Part shown: positions 56,614 to 64,000 of the stretch, in pieces
Layout: the number at the start of each line of letters is the position of its first letter
How positions within the stretch are numbered: the stretch's first letter is position 1
Source: JAJVID01 sp963743425
GTDB lineage: Bacteria > Acidobacteriota > Blastocatellia > RBC074
Direction: 5' to 3'
NCBI GenBank assembly: GCA_963743425.1
Contig: CAVUPU010000004.1
Location: 1,086,362 to 1,150,361 of the forward strand
DNA length: 64,000 bases
Translations under genes and position numbers: made by a program
Notes under the pieces: generated by a model
Seen by the model: the letters and a program-made list of their open reading frames with translations, nothing else
Told to the model about the DNA's origin: nothing
Databases searched by the model: none

Positions 56614-57810
56614 CTAAGAATGGTTCGTCCACAGCGCTGAGCGGTCAATACTCAGCAGCGAAGGCCGCCCGGTCAGCGCCATCGCAATCCGGAATTCTGT
56701 CTGTAAAATATTGATCACGCGCCGCACGCCCTCCTGGCCCGCCACTCCCAGCCCGTAGAGATAAGGCCGGCCAATGAGAACAGCCGTCGCGCCCAACGCC
56801 AGGGCCTTCAACACGTCGGTCCCGCGCCTGACGCCGCTGTCCATCAGGACGGGGATGCGGCCGGCGACTCTTCCTGTAATTTCAGGCAGGACGTCAATTG
56901 TGGCGGGCACGGTGTCGAGGTTGCGCGCTCCGTGATTGGAGACGATGATTCCGGAAGCGCCCGCCTTCACCGCCTGTTCGGCGTCGTCCGGATTCAACAC
57001 CCCTTTGAGCAGCACTGGAACGCGCGCGAAAGAGCGCAGCCAATTGATCTCTTTCCAGGTCATGCTGGCGTCGAGGATGGGAGTGTAGATGTCGCCTTCC
57101 GGAGGGCGCAGGTTGCCGCCGGGCCGCATCAACCCTTTCAGATTGGCCCGCTCCATCTCTGGCGGCAAAGCGAAGCGGGCGCGCTGGTCCCGATTGCGCA
57201 CGCCGACCACGGGCGAATCGACCGTCACGCAGATCGCTTTACAACCCGCGTCCTCGGCCCGCTGCGCCAGGTCGCGCGTGAAGCCGCGGTCTTTCAAGAT
57301 GTAGGTTTGAAACCAGAGAGGCCGTGTAGCGGCTTTGGCCATCTCTTCGATCGTGGTGGTCGCCAGCATGCTGGCGATCATCGTCGCGCCCGCCGCGCCT
57401 GCTCCCTTGACCGTGGCGATCTCGCCTTCCGGGTGAGCCAGGCGGTGATAGGCCGTCGGCGCAAGCAGAATGGGGAAGGGAAGTTCCTGGCCGAACAATG
57501 TGACGCGAGTATCGAGATTGGCTACGTCCACCAGGATTTTGGGCCGCAGGCGAATGCGATCGAACGATTCCCGGTTCCACCGCAAGGTGATCTCATCGGC
57601 TGCGCCGCCGTTGATGTACTCGTAAGCCATGCGCGGGATGCGCTCGCGGGCCAGCGTCTCGAAGTCCGAGACGCTGACGGCCTCGGCTGGCGATTGCGAT
57701 GCGGGAGCGGATTGCTGAACGCCGTCGCGCGATTGCGCCGCGCTCAGCCGGACGGGCGTTCCGGCGAGGGCGCATGCGGATAATAAAATCTCTCTGCGGG
57801 TGATGGTCAT
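56614..57810 (-). CDS. FMN-dependent alpha-hydroxy-acid oxidase (lactate/glycolate oxidase family), Tat leader
   Basis: 398 residues. Tat-like N-terminus MTITRREILLSACALAGTPV. FMN barrel motifs: MAYEYINGGAADEITLRWNR, PFPILLAPTAYHRLAHPEGE, WFQTYILKDRG, and the catalytic His/Arg segment IIVSNHGARNLDTVPATIDV, then VLMDSGVRRGTDVLKALALG. Oxidises L-lactate, glycolate or a similar 2-hydroxy acid to the oxo acid. It is followed 31 bases downstream of the MFS gene in the same direction, so transporter and oxidase form an operon. Confidence 0.92.
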   Translation of the reverse strand: MTITRREILLSACALAGTPVRLSAAQSRDGVQQSAPASQSPAEAVSVSDFETLARERIPRMAYEYINGGAADEITLRWNRESFDRIRLRPKILVDVANLDTRVTLFGQELPFPILLAPTAYHRLAHPEGEIATVKGAGAAGATMIASMLATTTIEEMAKAATRPLWFQTYILKDRGFTRDLAQRAEDAGCKAICVTVDSPVVGVRNRDQRARFALPPEMERANLKGLMRPGGNLRPPEGDIYTPILDASMTWKEINWLRSFARVPVLLKGVLNPDDAEQAVKAGASGIIVSNHGARNLDTVPATIDVLPEITGRVAGRIPVLMDSGVRRGTDVLKALALGATAVLIGRPYLYGLGVAGQEGVRRVINILQTEFRIAMALTGRPSLLSIDRSALWTNHS

Positions 57811-57841
57811 AAACTCTCCGTGGTAAGGACGCAGCCGAAGG

Positions 57842-59140
57842 TCATCGTTGGTATTCTGGCTGCGCCGCCGCCTGCTGTTTTATCAGGCGCGTCACCCGTG
57901 GCTTCAGCCAGAGCACGGCCAGCGCGGCTGCAATAACGTTGCACGCGACAGCCGCCCAGAAGACCGGCAGCCAGGAGCCGGTAGCCCCCACCAGCCAGGC
58001 CGCGCCTGGGAGGGCCAGGATTGAGCCGACGCCTTTGGAAGTGTACTGGATGCCGTAATTGGTGGTCGCGTGTTTACTCCCGAAGATGTCGGCGATGGCT
58101 GCCGGGAAGAGCGAATAAATATCGCCCCAGGCGAAGAACATCAATCCGGAGAGCGCGACGAACCAGATGGGGTGGTTCACGAATATGGCGAGCGCAGTAA
58201 TGGCCACAGCTTCGAGGATGAAGACCATAGCCATCGTGTCGTAGCGGCCGAGATGATCGGAGACCCAGCCAAAGAAGGGGCGCGCCGAGCCATTCAGCAC
58301 TTGATTCAGCAGCAGTGTCAGGGTCAGAACGGTGAATCCGCCAAAGAGAGCGTATTTGTCAAAACCGTAGGTGACACAGATCGGTTTTAGTTGCCCCACC
58401 ATCATCAGCCCGCTGGCGGTGACCAGTGTCATCATCAAGTAGAGCAGGTAAAAGGAACCGCTCCGCAACATTTCCTGCGGCGTGTAATCGCGCGATGACT
58501 GTTGAACTTTCCGCTGCACTTTGGCTTTGATCGCCTCCCAGTTCGCCGGCGCCCAACCGGCCGGCGGCATGCGCAGGAACTGGGCAGCGACGAGCACCAC
58601 GATTCCTTGAACGATTCCCCAGAAGATGAACGCCGATTGATAGCCGCTGGATTTGATCATTTGTTCGATCGGAATACCTGTCAGCGCAGTGCCAAACCCA
58701 TATGAACCTGCCACCAGACCGACACACAGACCGCGTCGATCCGGGAACCACTTCATGGCGATTCCGATTGTAGCGCTATACACCGCTCCCGCTCCGATTC
58801 CACCGATGCTATAAGCCAGATAGAGCGCAGGGAGTGAACTGGCGAGACCAGATCCAATCCACCCTGCTCCCACCAGCGCGCTGGCAAGAGCGACCACAAT
58901 GCGCGGGCCGAAACGATCAACCAGGTAAGCATTGATCGGAAACAATCCCGTCTGAGCGATTACGAAAAAAGTGAGGGTCCACTGGACTGCCTTCAAACTG
59001 GCATTCAGACTATTGGTCAGGTCAGTAGTGAACAGCGTCCAGGCGTACTGGAGATTCGCGACGGCTAGCATAGCGATGATGCAGGCCGCCAGTTGACGCC
59101 ATCGAGCGGCGCCTGGGTCTGAGTTCTGCGGCGTTGTCAT
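57842..59140 (-). CDS. OFA-type MFS transporter (oxalate/formate antiporter family)
   Basis: About 432 residues, twelve predicted helices. The start is the ATG at 59140 with GAGGAGGGC upstream. N-terminal QYAWTLFTTDLTNSLNASLK and GIGAGAVYSATIGIAMKWFP, and LNGSARPFFGWVSDHLGRYD are typical of OFA carriers, which exchange oxalate, formate or related carboxylates. It lies directly upstream of the hydroxy-acid oxidase, so a carboxylate substrate fits. The exact substrate is inferred. Confidence 0.88.
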   Translation of the reverse strand: MTTPQNSDPGAARWRQLAACIIAMLAVANLQYAWTLFTTDLTNSLNASLKAVQWTLTFFVIAQTGLFPINAYLVDRFGPRIVVALASALVGAGWIGSGLASSLPALYLAYSIGGIGAGAVYSATIGIAMKWFPDRRGLCVGLVAGSYGFGTALTGIPIEQMIKSSGYQSAFIFWGIVQGIVVLVAAQFLRMPPAGWAPANWEAIKAKVQRKVQQSSRDYTPQEMLRSGSFYLLYLMMTLVTASGLMMVGQLKPICVTYGFDKYALFGGFTVLTLTLLLNQVLNGSARPFFGWVSDHLGRYDTMAMVFILEAVAITALAIFVNHPIWFVALSGLMFFAWGDIYSLFPAAIADIFGSKHATTNYGIQYTSKGVGSILALPGAAWLVGATGSWLPVFWAAVACNVIAAALAVLWLKPRVTRLIKQQAAAQPEYQR

Positions 59141-59230
59141 TCCATGCCCTCCTCGGAGAAGCGGCATGGAGTTCAGCCTTTAGGCTGTTAGATTCCAGCC
59201 AAAGGGCGATTGAAGAAAACCCCCAGCCCA

Positions 59231-59481
59231 ATGGTGTTTGAGAATTAAGTTCGGCCACAGCCCCGGAGGGGCGGCCAGATATTAGCCGGTGGTGGAACCA
59301 CTGGAATCGAGACGCCAACACATCTCGGGAGCCCCGGAGGGGTGACAGACCGGAGTTGCGTCTGTCGCCCCTCCGGGGCTGGGCAAGTTCACTTTCAACT
59401 CCTCCGGTGGTTCCACCACCGGCTAATATCCGCCGTCCCTCCGGGAAAGAAAGATGGCCGGAGTTAATTCTCAAACACCAT
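59231..59481. mobile_element. MITE-like element with TIRs, second full copy
   Basis: Ends ATGGTGTTTGAGAATTAAGT and GTTAATTCTCAAACACCAT are inverted. The nested blocks are nearly the same as in the copy at 33937 (CCCCGGAGGGG..., TTAGCCGGTGGTGGAACCAC). Length about 251 bases; non-coding. It fills the 59141-59525 gap between the transporter and the reductase. Confidence 0.87.
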
Positions 59482-59525
59482 AAGGCTGAACTCCATGCTC
59501 TTTTTTTGTTGTTCGCAGCGACACC

Positions 59526-60498
59526 CTATTTTGGCGCGCCTTGCGCCAGCAATTTCACGCACGCGTAGACCGCCCGGGAGCCAGGTAGAGACATCCCCAT
59601 TTTGCCGCCCAGCTCAACCACTGCGCCTACGATGGCCTCCAACTCCAGCGGCCGTCCGGCCTCCACATCCTGCAGCATCGAAGTCTTGTGATATCCCACT
59701 TTCTCCGCTCCTTCGATCCGCTGTTCTATGGAGACGCCAAGATCAATGCCCAATCTTTTAGCTATGGCTTCGGCTTCTGCCATGATCTCGGCGGTCAGGG
59801 CGCGCGTCTCCGGGCACTGGGCGATCTCGACGAGCGTAGCGCGCGTGAGCGCGCTGATCGGATTGAACGCAACATTGCCCATCAGCTTCACCCACATGTC
59901 ATGCCGGATGTCCGCGCGGATCGGACACCGGAGACCGGCTTTGATGAAAGCGTCGGCGATGCGCCGGCACCGTTCACTCTTCGATCCGTCAGGCTCGCCA
60001 ATTGCGAAGCGCGTCCCTTCGATGTGTTCGATGACTCCCGGCTCCACGATGATCGTCGAAGGATAGACCACACAACCGATCGCGCGCGCCGGGTCAAGAT
60101 AGCGGCTGATCACGCCGCCCGGATCAACCGTCTCCAGGCGCGTCCCCTCCCACTCGCCGCCGTGATGATAGAAGTACCACCAGGGGATGCCGTTCTGCGC
60201 GCTGACAACAGAGGTCTCCGGCCCCAGAAGCGGCGCCAGGCGCGGGGCCATCTCAATCAGGCTATGCGCTTTGAGCGTCAGCAGCGCCACATCAACCGCG
60301 CCGACCGAAGACGGATCATCGGTCACCGCGGGACGGGCCTCGAATTCGCCGAGCGAGCCGCGGACGCGCACGCCACGCTCTTGCATCGCGCGCAGATGCG
60401 CCCCACGCGCAATCAATGTGACGTCTTCGCCTGATTTAGCCGAGCATGGCGCCGACGAAGGCGCCGATCGCGCCCGCGCCGACCACTGCAAATCTCAT
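59526..60498 (-). CDS. PanE/ApbA-like ketopantoate reductase family protein (one frameshift near 60442)
   Basis: About 323 residues. The ATG at 60498 starts MRFAVVGAGAIGAFVGAML, the expected NADPH-binding Rossmann. One surplus base near 60442 breaks the frame before AKSGEDVTLIARGAH, where the rest continues to the end. C-terminal landmarks: VKLMGNVAFNPISALTRATL (catalytic Lys), KTSMLQDVEAGRPLELEAIV. The family reduces 2-oxo acids such as ketopantoate; the neighbouring oxidase, OFA carrier and acyl-CoA ligase suggest a role in hydroxy-/oxo-acid metabolism instead of pantothenate. Confidence 0.85.
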
Positions 60499-60522
60499 TG
60501 CGATCCTGCTTTAAAGTCGTTG

Positions 60523-60595
60523 AAACCACGAAGAAACGAAGAACACGAAGAATAGCCGGAAAGAAACCTTCGTGCTCTTCGTTTCTTCGTGGTTT
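60523..60595. repeat. Inverted repeat, 'accacgaagaaacgaag' type
   Basis: AAACCACGAAGAAACGAAGA(ACACGAAG) is mirrored by (CTTCGTG)CTCTTCGTTTCTTCGTGGTTT around a 17-base loop. It sits between the reductase and the acyl-CoA synthetase, 24 bases upstream of the reductase start, where it could be a terminator or dispersed hairpin. Confidence 0.8.
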
Positions 60596-60633
60596 TGGCA
60601 TTCTTGAAGCCTATTACAGCCAATGAGCGATGG

Positions 60634-62134
60634 CTACGGATTACGAGTTTTGGCGATCTCGGCCGCCACATTGCGGCGTTGAATCTTTCCGGTTGCGGTG
60701 CGCGGGATCGCCTCGACGATGTAGATCGCTTTGGGACATTTGAAATCGGCGAGCAACGCGCGGCAATGAGCGATCAATTCGGCTTCTGTCGCCTCGCTCC
60801 CAAGCGTTACCGCAGCCGCCACCTCTTCGCCGTAAACCCGGTCCGGGACGCCGAAGCACACTGCTTCAGCCACCGCCGGATGGGTCAACAACACTTCATC
60901 AATCTCTCGCGGCGAAATCTTCTCGCCACCGCGATTGATCAATTCCTTGATACGGCCAACCAGCGTCAGAATATCCATTGCCGTCCAGATACCCCTGATC
61001 GCCCGTTCGGAACCAACCTTGTGAGAATGAGGAGGCGTTGGCCTCGGCGGCGCCTTCGTAGCCGCTGAAGACGTTCGGCCCTTTGATCGAGACCTCGCCC
61101 GTTGCGCCAGCCGGCAGCAAATTGCCGGCCTCGTCGAGGATGGCGATGCTCACAGCCGTGCCAGGCCCGACCGAGCCCGGTTTGCGCGCGCCTGGCGGCA
61201 GCGGATTGGAAGCCATTTGATGCGCAGCCTCCGTCATCCCGTAAGCTTCGAGCGCCGGCGCGCCGAACCTCTCCTCGATGTCGGCCATCATTTGTGGCGG
61301 CAAGGCCGCGCTGCACGAACGAATGAAACGTAGATGCTCGGCTCCCGCAGGCCGTGCGCCTGCTTTTGACCGCGCCAGCAACACCTGATGAATCGTCGGC
61401 ACGGCAGAGTACCAACTCACGCGATGATCCCTTACCGTAGACCAAAACGAGAGCGGGTTGAAGCGTGGCGGCGCGATGACCGTCCCGCCTGTGAACAGGG
61501 TGGCCAACGTTGAAGCCACCAGCCCATGCACGTGAAACAGAGGCATCACGCACAAAGAGACATCCTCCGCGGTGAGCCGGTAGGTTTCAGCGACGTTGCG
61601 CGCGGAGATCTTCAGATTGTTATGCGAGAGCGGAACACGCTTGGGACGGCTGGTTGTCCCGCTGGTGTGCAAGACCAAAGCGGTCTCATCAGCGTCAGGA
61701 TATTCACGGGCGCGCGGAGAGCCAGCCGTCCCAGAAGATGAAAACCGAACCTGGCCATTGTTGTCGAGGTCAGCTTCGATAACCAGCGTTTGATCGCCGG
61801 CCGCAGCTCTGGCCTCATCGCTCCCAGTCGGAGGAATAATCAGAGCGCGAGCCCCGGTATCCTCGAGGTAAAACTTGAACTCATCAAGCCGGTAGGCCGG
61901 ATTGAGCGGCGCGGCGGCGCCGACTGCTGAAGCCGCCAGGAACGATACGATGATCTCCAGCCCATTAGGCAAGGCCATAGCGATGCGGTCTCCACGGCCA
62001 AGACCGACTTGGTTGGCATGGCGGCGCAGGAATCCACTTGCCGCTTAAGCTGATCGTAGGTGACCACTGATCCGCGCTGGAACGGCGATGGCGACGTGTG
62101 ATGGATTGCCATTATCGAGTATATCGAGGATCAT
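60634..62134 (-). CDS. AMP-forming acyl-CoA synthetase, oxalate-CoA-ligase-like (three frameshifts)
   Basis: ANL-superfamily ligase of about 500 residues. ATG at 62134 (MILDILDNGNPSHVAIAVPA). P-loop LVLHTSGTTSRPKRVPLSH, A-region YGMTEAAHQM, hinge GWFRTGDQGYLDGNGY, then GRIKELINRGGEKISPREID and catalytic Lys region PRTATGKIQRRNVA. The order and wording (GLGRGDRIAMALPNGLEIIV, NPAYRLDEFKFYLEDTGARA) resemble plant AAE3/yeast Pcs60 oxalyl-CoA synthetase. Frame breaks near 62078 (+1), 62050 (one base missing) and 60975 (+1). With the OFA carrier nearby, oxalate or a related dicarboxylate is a plausible substrate; no oxalyl-CoA decarboxylase is in the window. Confidence 0.82.
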
Positions 62135-62154
62135 GATTTTTCTACTCCGAAAAC

Positions 62155-62246
62155 CAGTTCGTAGTCCCGCCTTTAGGCGGAAGCGTTTGGTATCACAGAA
62201 TGGATCCGCATCTGACGCTTCCGCCTAAAGGCGGGACTACGAACTG
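62155..62246. repeat. Palindromic element, 'cccgcctttaggcgg' family
   Basis: CAGTTCGTAGTCCCGCCTTT(AGGCGGAAGCGT) pairs with (ACGCTTCCGCC)TAAAGGCGGGACTACGAACTG around a 28-base loop. Relatives at 29706 and 47746. It lies in the gap 62135-62341, which has no gene. Confidence 0.88.
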
Positions 62247-62341
62247 ACTCCTCCGAATAGCCGTAAGAGTGGTGATAGTTAAGGCAGATTATCACCGTTA
62301 ATTTTGTTTTGTCCAGAATTTACCACGTTGTTAATCTCGAA

Positions 62342-63280
62342 TCACAAGCCAATCACCCCAACCCAAATCAACGCCAATGACAACGCGCCGACGATCACCC
62401 ACAAGATAACGCCCTGCGCCAATGGCCGCGCGCCCACAGTCCGTAGAGTCTTCTTCGAAACCCCGCAACCGATCAGAAACAGCGTTACCGTCAGCCCGAG
62501 GCGCGCGATCTCTGTGACCATGTCGAACGCTTCTTTGCCGGACGGAAACCAGGTTCTGATCATCGCGGCGACAAGGAAAAAGAGAATGAACCAGGGCCAC
62601 TGAATCCTGGCCTCCCGGCGTTTGACGAGCGCCATTCCCACAGCCAGAGGCGCGATCCACAACGCGCGCGCGAGTTTTACCGTCGCGCCGACCGCCAAAG
62701 CCGACGCGCCATATTTCGCCGTGGCGCCGACGACCGAGCTGGTGTCATGAATCGCCAGCGCCGACCACAACCCGAACTGCTCCTCGTTCAATCCGAAACC
62801 CTGGCCGATGAGCGGGAAGATCAGCAGCGCGACGGAATTCAAGATGAAGACCGCGCCGAGCGAGACCGACATCTCTTCTTCGTTAGCCCCGACCACAGGC
62901 CCGATGGCGGCGATCGCGCTGCCTCCGCAAATCGCCGTGCCGACCGAGATCAACAGCGCGCTCACGCGCTCGACCTTCAGCCATCGTCCGAGCGCGACGC
63001 CGAGGATCATCGTCGCCGCAATGCCCAGCGCGGTGTAAACGAAACCCGAACTCCCCGCGCGCAATACGTCGCGCAGGTTCATCCCGAACCCAAGCCCGAC
63101 GACGCTCGCCTGCAGCAGAGTCTTTGAAAGCGACCTGGTCTGTCTGGCGTATGGGTTCGAGAAGCCAAGTCCGAACCCCAGTCCGAGCGCGAGCGCCAAT
63201 GGCGGCGATTTCAAAATTACTGTTAAAAAAAGCAGTAGAAAGAAGACGAGCCTGGAAAGCATATGCGCGAGTATACGCAT
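62342..63280 (-). CDS. YeiH/UPF0324 family putative sulfate or anion exporter
   Basis: 312 residues, ten or so helices. Family features: LLQASVVGLGFGMNLRDVLR, LISVGTAICGGSAIAAIGPV and LWSALAIHDTSSVVGATAKY, which make the two inverted repeats of the fold. Annotated in other species as a putative sulfate exporter; the true substrate is not established. ATG 63280 follows a GGGAAG-like site; ATG 63262 is an alternative. Transcribed away from the neighbouring oxidoreductase in the same strand order, 16 bases after its stop. Confidence 0.9.
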   Translation of the reverse strand: MRILAHMLSRLVFFLLLFLTVILKSPPLALALGLGFGLGFSNPYARQTRSLSKTLLQASVVGLGFGMNLRDVLRAGSSGFVYTALGIAATMILGVALGRWLKVERVSALLISVGTAICGGSAIAAIGPVVGANEEEMSVSLGAVFILNSVALLIFPLIGQGFGLNEEQFGLWSALAIHDTSSVVGATAKYGASALAVGATVKLARALWIAPLAVGMALVKRREARIQWPWFILFFLVAAMIRTWFPSGKEAFDMVTEIARLGLTVTLFLIGCGVSKKTLRTVGARPLAQGVILWVIVGALSLALIWVGVIGL

Positions 63281-63296
63281 AGCTTCCCAGGCCTGT

Positions 63297-64000
63297 CTAA
63301 CAACCTGTCTGATCGCCTTTCTTTCTTAGCCCGCTTTCGGCTCTGGTTTGAAGGACAGCTTCTTGCTTCGAGCCCCACAGCTCGTCCCAGGTGCTGCGTT
63401 CTTTGCGGTAGGCCGCTTCGCGTCCGAGGATCGCGGTGAAGGTGGCTTCGACGCCGAATTTGGTGTCGTTGCGATATTTGTCTTCGCCTTCGCCCTGACC
63501 GAGCACGGCGGCCACGAAGGCGGCGGCTTCCTGATCGTAATGCTTGTCGTCGGCGCCCTCATATTTGTAGATCATCGGCGTTTCAGCGCCGCGTTTCGGG
63601 GGGTTGCCTTGGATCAGCCAGCCGCCCGTGCCGCCTTTGCCGGCGGTCGTGGTGAACAGACCTTTGGCGCCGCGCAACGTCTCGGAAACGTCGCCTCTCA
63701 CTCCATCCACCTGCACGCAGGTGTTCGACGAGAGCACGCCGTTGGCGTATTCGTAAGCGACGATGAAATGGTCGTTGATGTCGCCGAAATCGCGCTTGTT
63801 GTGGAGCGCCGTGACGCCGGCGGCTCTGATCGGATGCGCGTCGAGCATCCAGTTGATGACGTCAACGTTGTGGATGTTCTGTTCGACGATGTGGTCGCCG
63901 GATAGCCACTTGAAGAAGTACCAGTAGCGCACTTCGTAATCCATCTGCGACTTCCAATCGCTGCGCTTGCCGCGACGGTTGGGCCAGATGTCGCTCGTGT
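63297..64000 (-). CDS. Gfo/Idh/MocA family oxidoreductase, 5' end outside window
   Basis: Only the C-terminal about 235 residues are present. EVRYWYFFKWLSGDHIVEQN with HNVDVINWMLDAHPIRAAGV is the substrate-domain motif of Gfo/Idh/MocA proteins of the planctomycete/acidobacterial type (often Tat-exported). The dinucleotide-binding half lies beyond base 64000. Probably oxidises a sugar derivative. The same frame runs open to the window edge (IWPNRRGKRSDWKSQMDYEV), confirming truncation by the window only. Confidence 0.88.
   Translation of the reverse strand, partial: TSDIWPNRRGKRSDWKSQMDYEVRYWYFFKWLSGDHIVEQNIHNVDVINWMLDAHPIRAAGVTALHNKRDFGDINDHFIVAYEYANGVLSSNTCVQVDGVRGDVSETLRGAKGLFTTTAGKGGTGGWLIQGNPPKRGAETPMIYKYEGADDKHYDQEAAAFVAAVLGQGEGEDKYRNDTKFGVEATFTAILGREAAYRKERSTWDELWGSKQEAVLQTRAESGLRKKGDQTGC

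Overview
The window looks like chromosomal DNA of a Gram-negative, high-GC soil-type bacterium, most likely Acidobacteriota (Blastocatellia- or Solibacter-like). The basis is gene style: very large Oar-like TonB-dependent receptors with an N-terminal carboxypeptidase-regulatory domain, many secreted amidohydrolases, a DUF885 metallopeptidase, YCF48/BNR proteins, an ECF sigma/anti-sigma pair and many hairpin-forming dispersed repeats. The phylum is an inference. No rRNA, tRNA or CRISPR array was seen.

Layout. 0-5.4 kb: a TonB receptor broken by at least five frameshifts (cut by the window start), a divergent broken AraC regulator and a DUF885 peptidase. 5.8-13.5 kb: a YCF48-like protein and amidohydrolase pair, a PEBP protein, an APH/P-loop kinase fusion, a DUF2231 membrane protein and a GMC oxidoreductase. 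13.6-22.9 kb: an intact Oar-like receptor, an ECF sigma/anti-sigma/membrane-protein operon, a four-helix-bundle protein, an old-yellow-enzyme homologue, a glyoxalase-fold protein and a Gfo/Idh/MocA oxidoreductase.

23.0-38.1 kb is an unusually extended Kdp potassium locus. It holds a DUF4118 histidine kinase and KdpE, two paralogous outer-membrane porins, small membrane proteins, KdpF-A-B-C, a KdpD cut down to its N-terminal half, and a second histidine kinase. Two promoters share the same architecture: four TTAYRN half-sites at exactly 11-bp spacing, then a -10-like hexamer at the same distance. Almost every cistron junction is occupied by a hairpin repeat, from four different families. I read the locus as a trans-envelope K+ uptake module (outer-membrane pore, inner-membrane P-type pump, KdpE regulation).

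38.3-48.9 kb: HU, a LysW-like zinc ribbon, an L,D-transpeptidase with a slipped 15-bp repeat, a glycolipid-binding-family protein, ribosomal protein S20, a Lol-like lipoprotein/ABC transporter/LolA cluster, a radical SAM protein and a Tat-exported amidohydrolase. 49.4-55.5 kb is visibly AT-richer than its surroundings and looks acquired: a protein with two GHKL ATPase domains, a receiver-domain protein, an unknown protein and a convergent N6-adenine methyltransferase. This is my best candidate for an undescribed conflict or defence system. 55.7-64 kb: a relic of an alpha-hydroxy-acid oxidase, a DUF433 antitoxin-like protein, and a cluster suggestive of C2/hydroxy-acid metabolism (FMN oxidase, OFA-type transporter, PanE-like reductase, oxalate-CoA-ligase-like enzyme), then a YeiH-family transporter and a partial oxidoreductase.

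Two window-wide patterns matter. First, eight genes contain single-base frameshifts; of 15 sites I can place, 13 read as one extra base and two as one missing base. Sequencing or assembly error is the likeliest cause, so split genes are annotated here as single loci. Second, several families of short hairpin-forming repeats (7-bp-period hairpins, TIR-bearing MITE-like elements, GTACCGCGAGCGGTAG and GTAGTCCCGCCTTCAGGCGG palindromes) lie between and sometimes inside genes.
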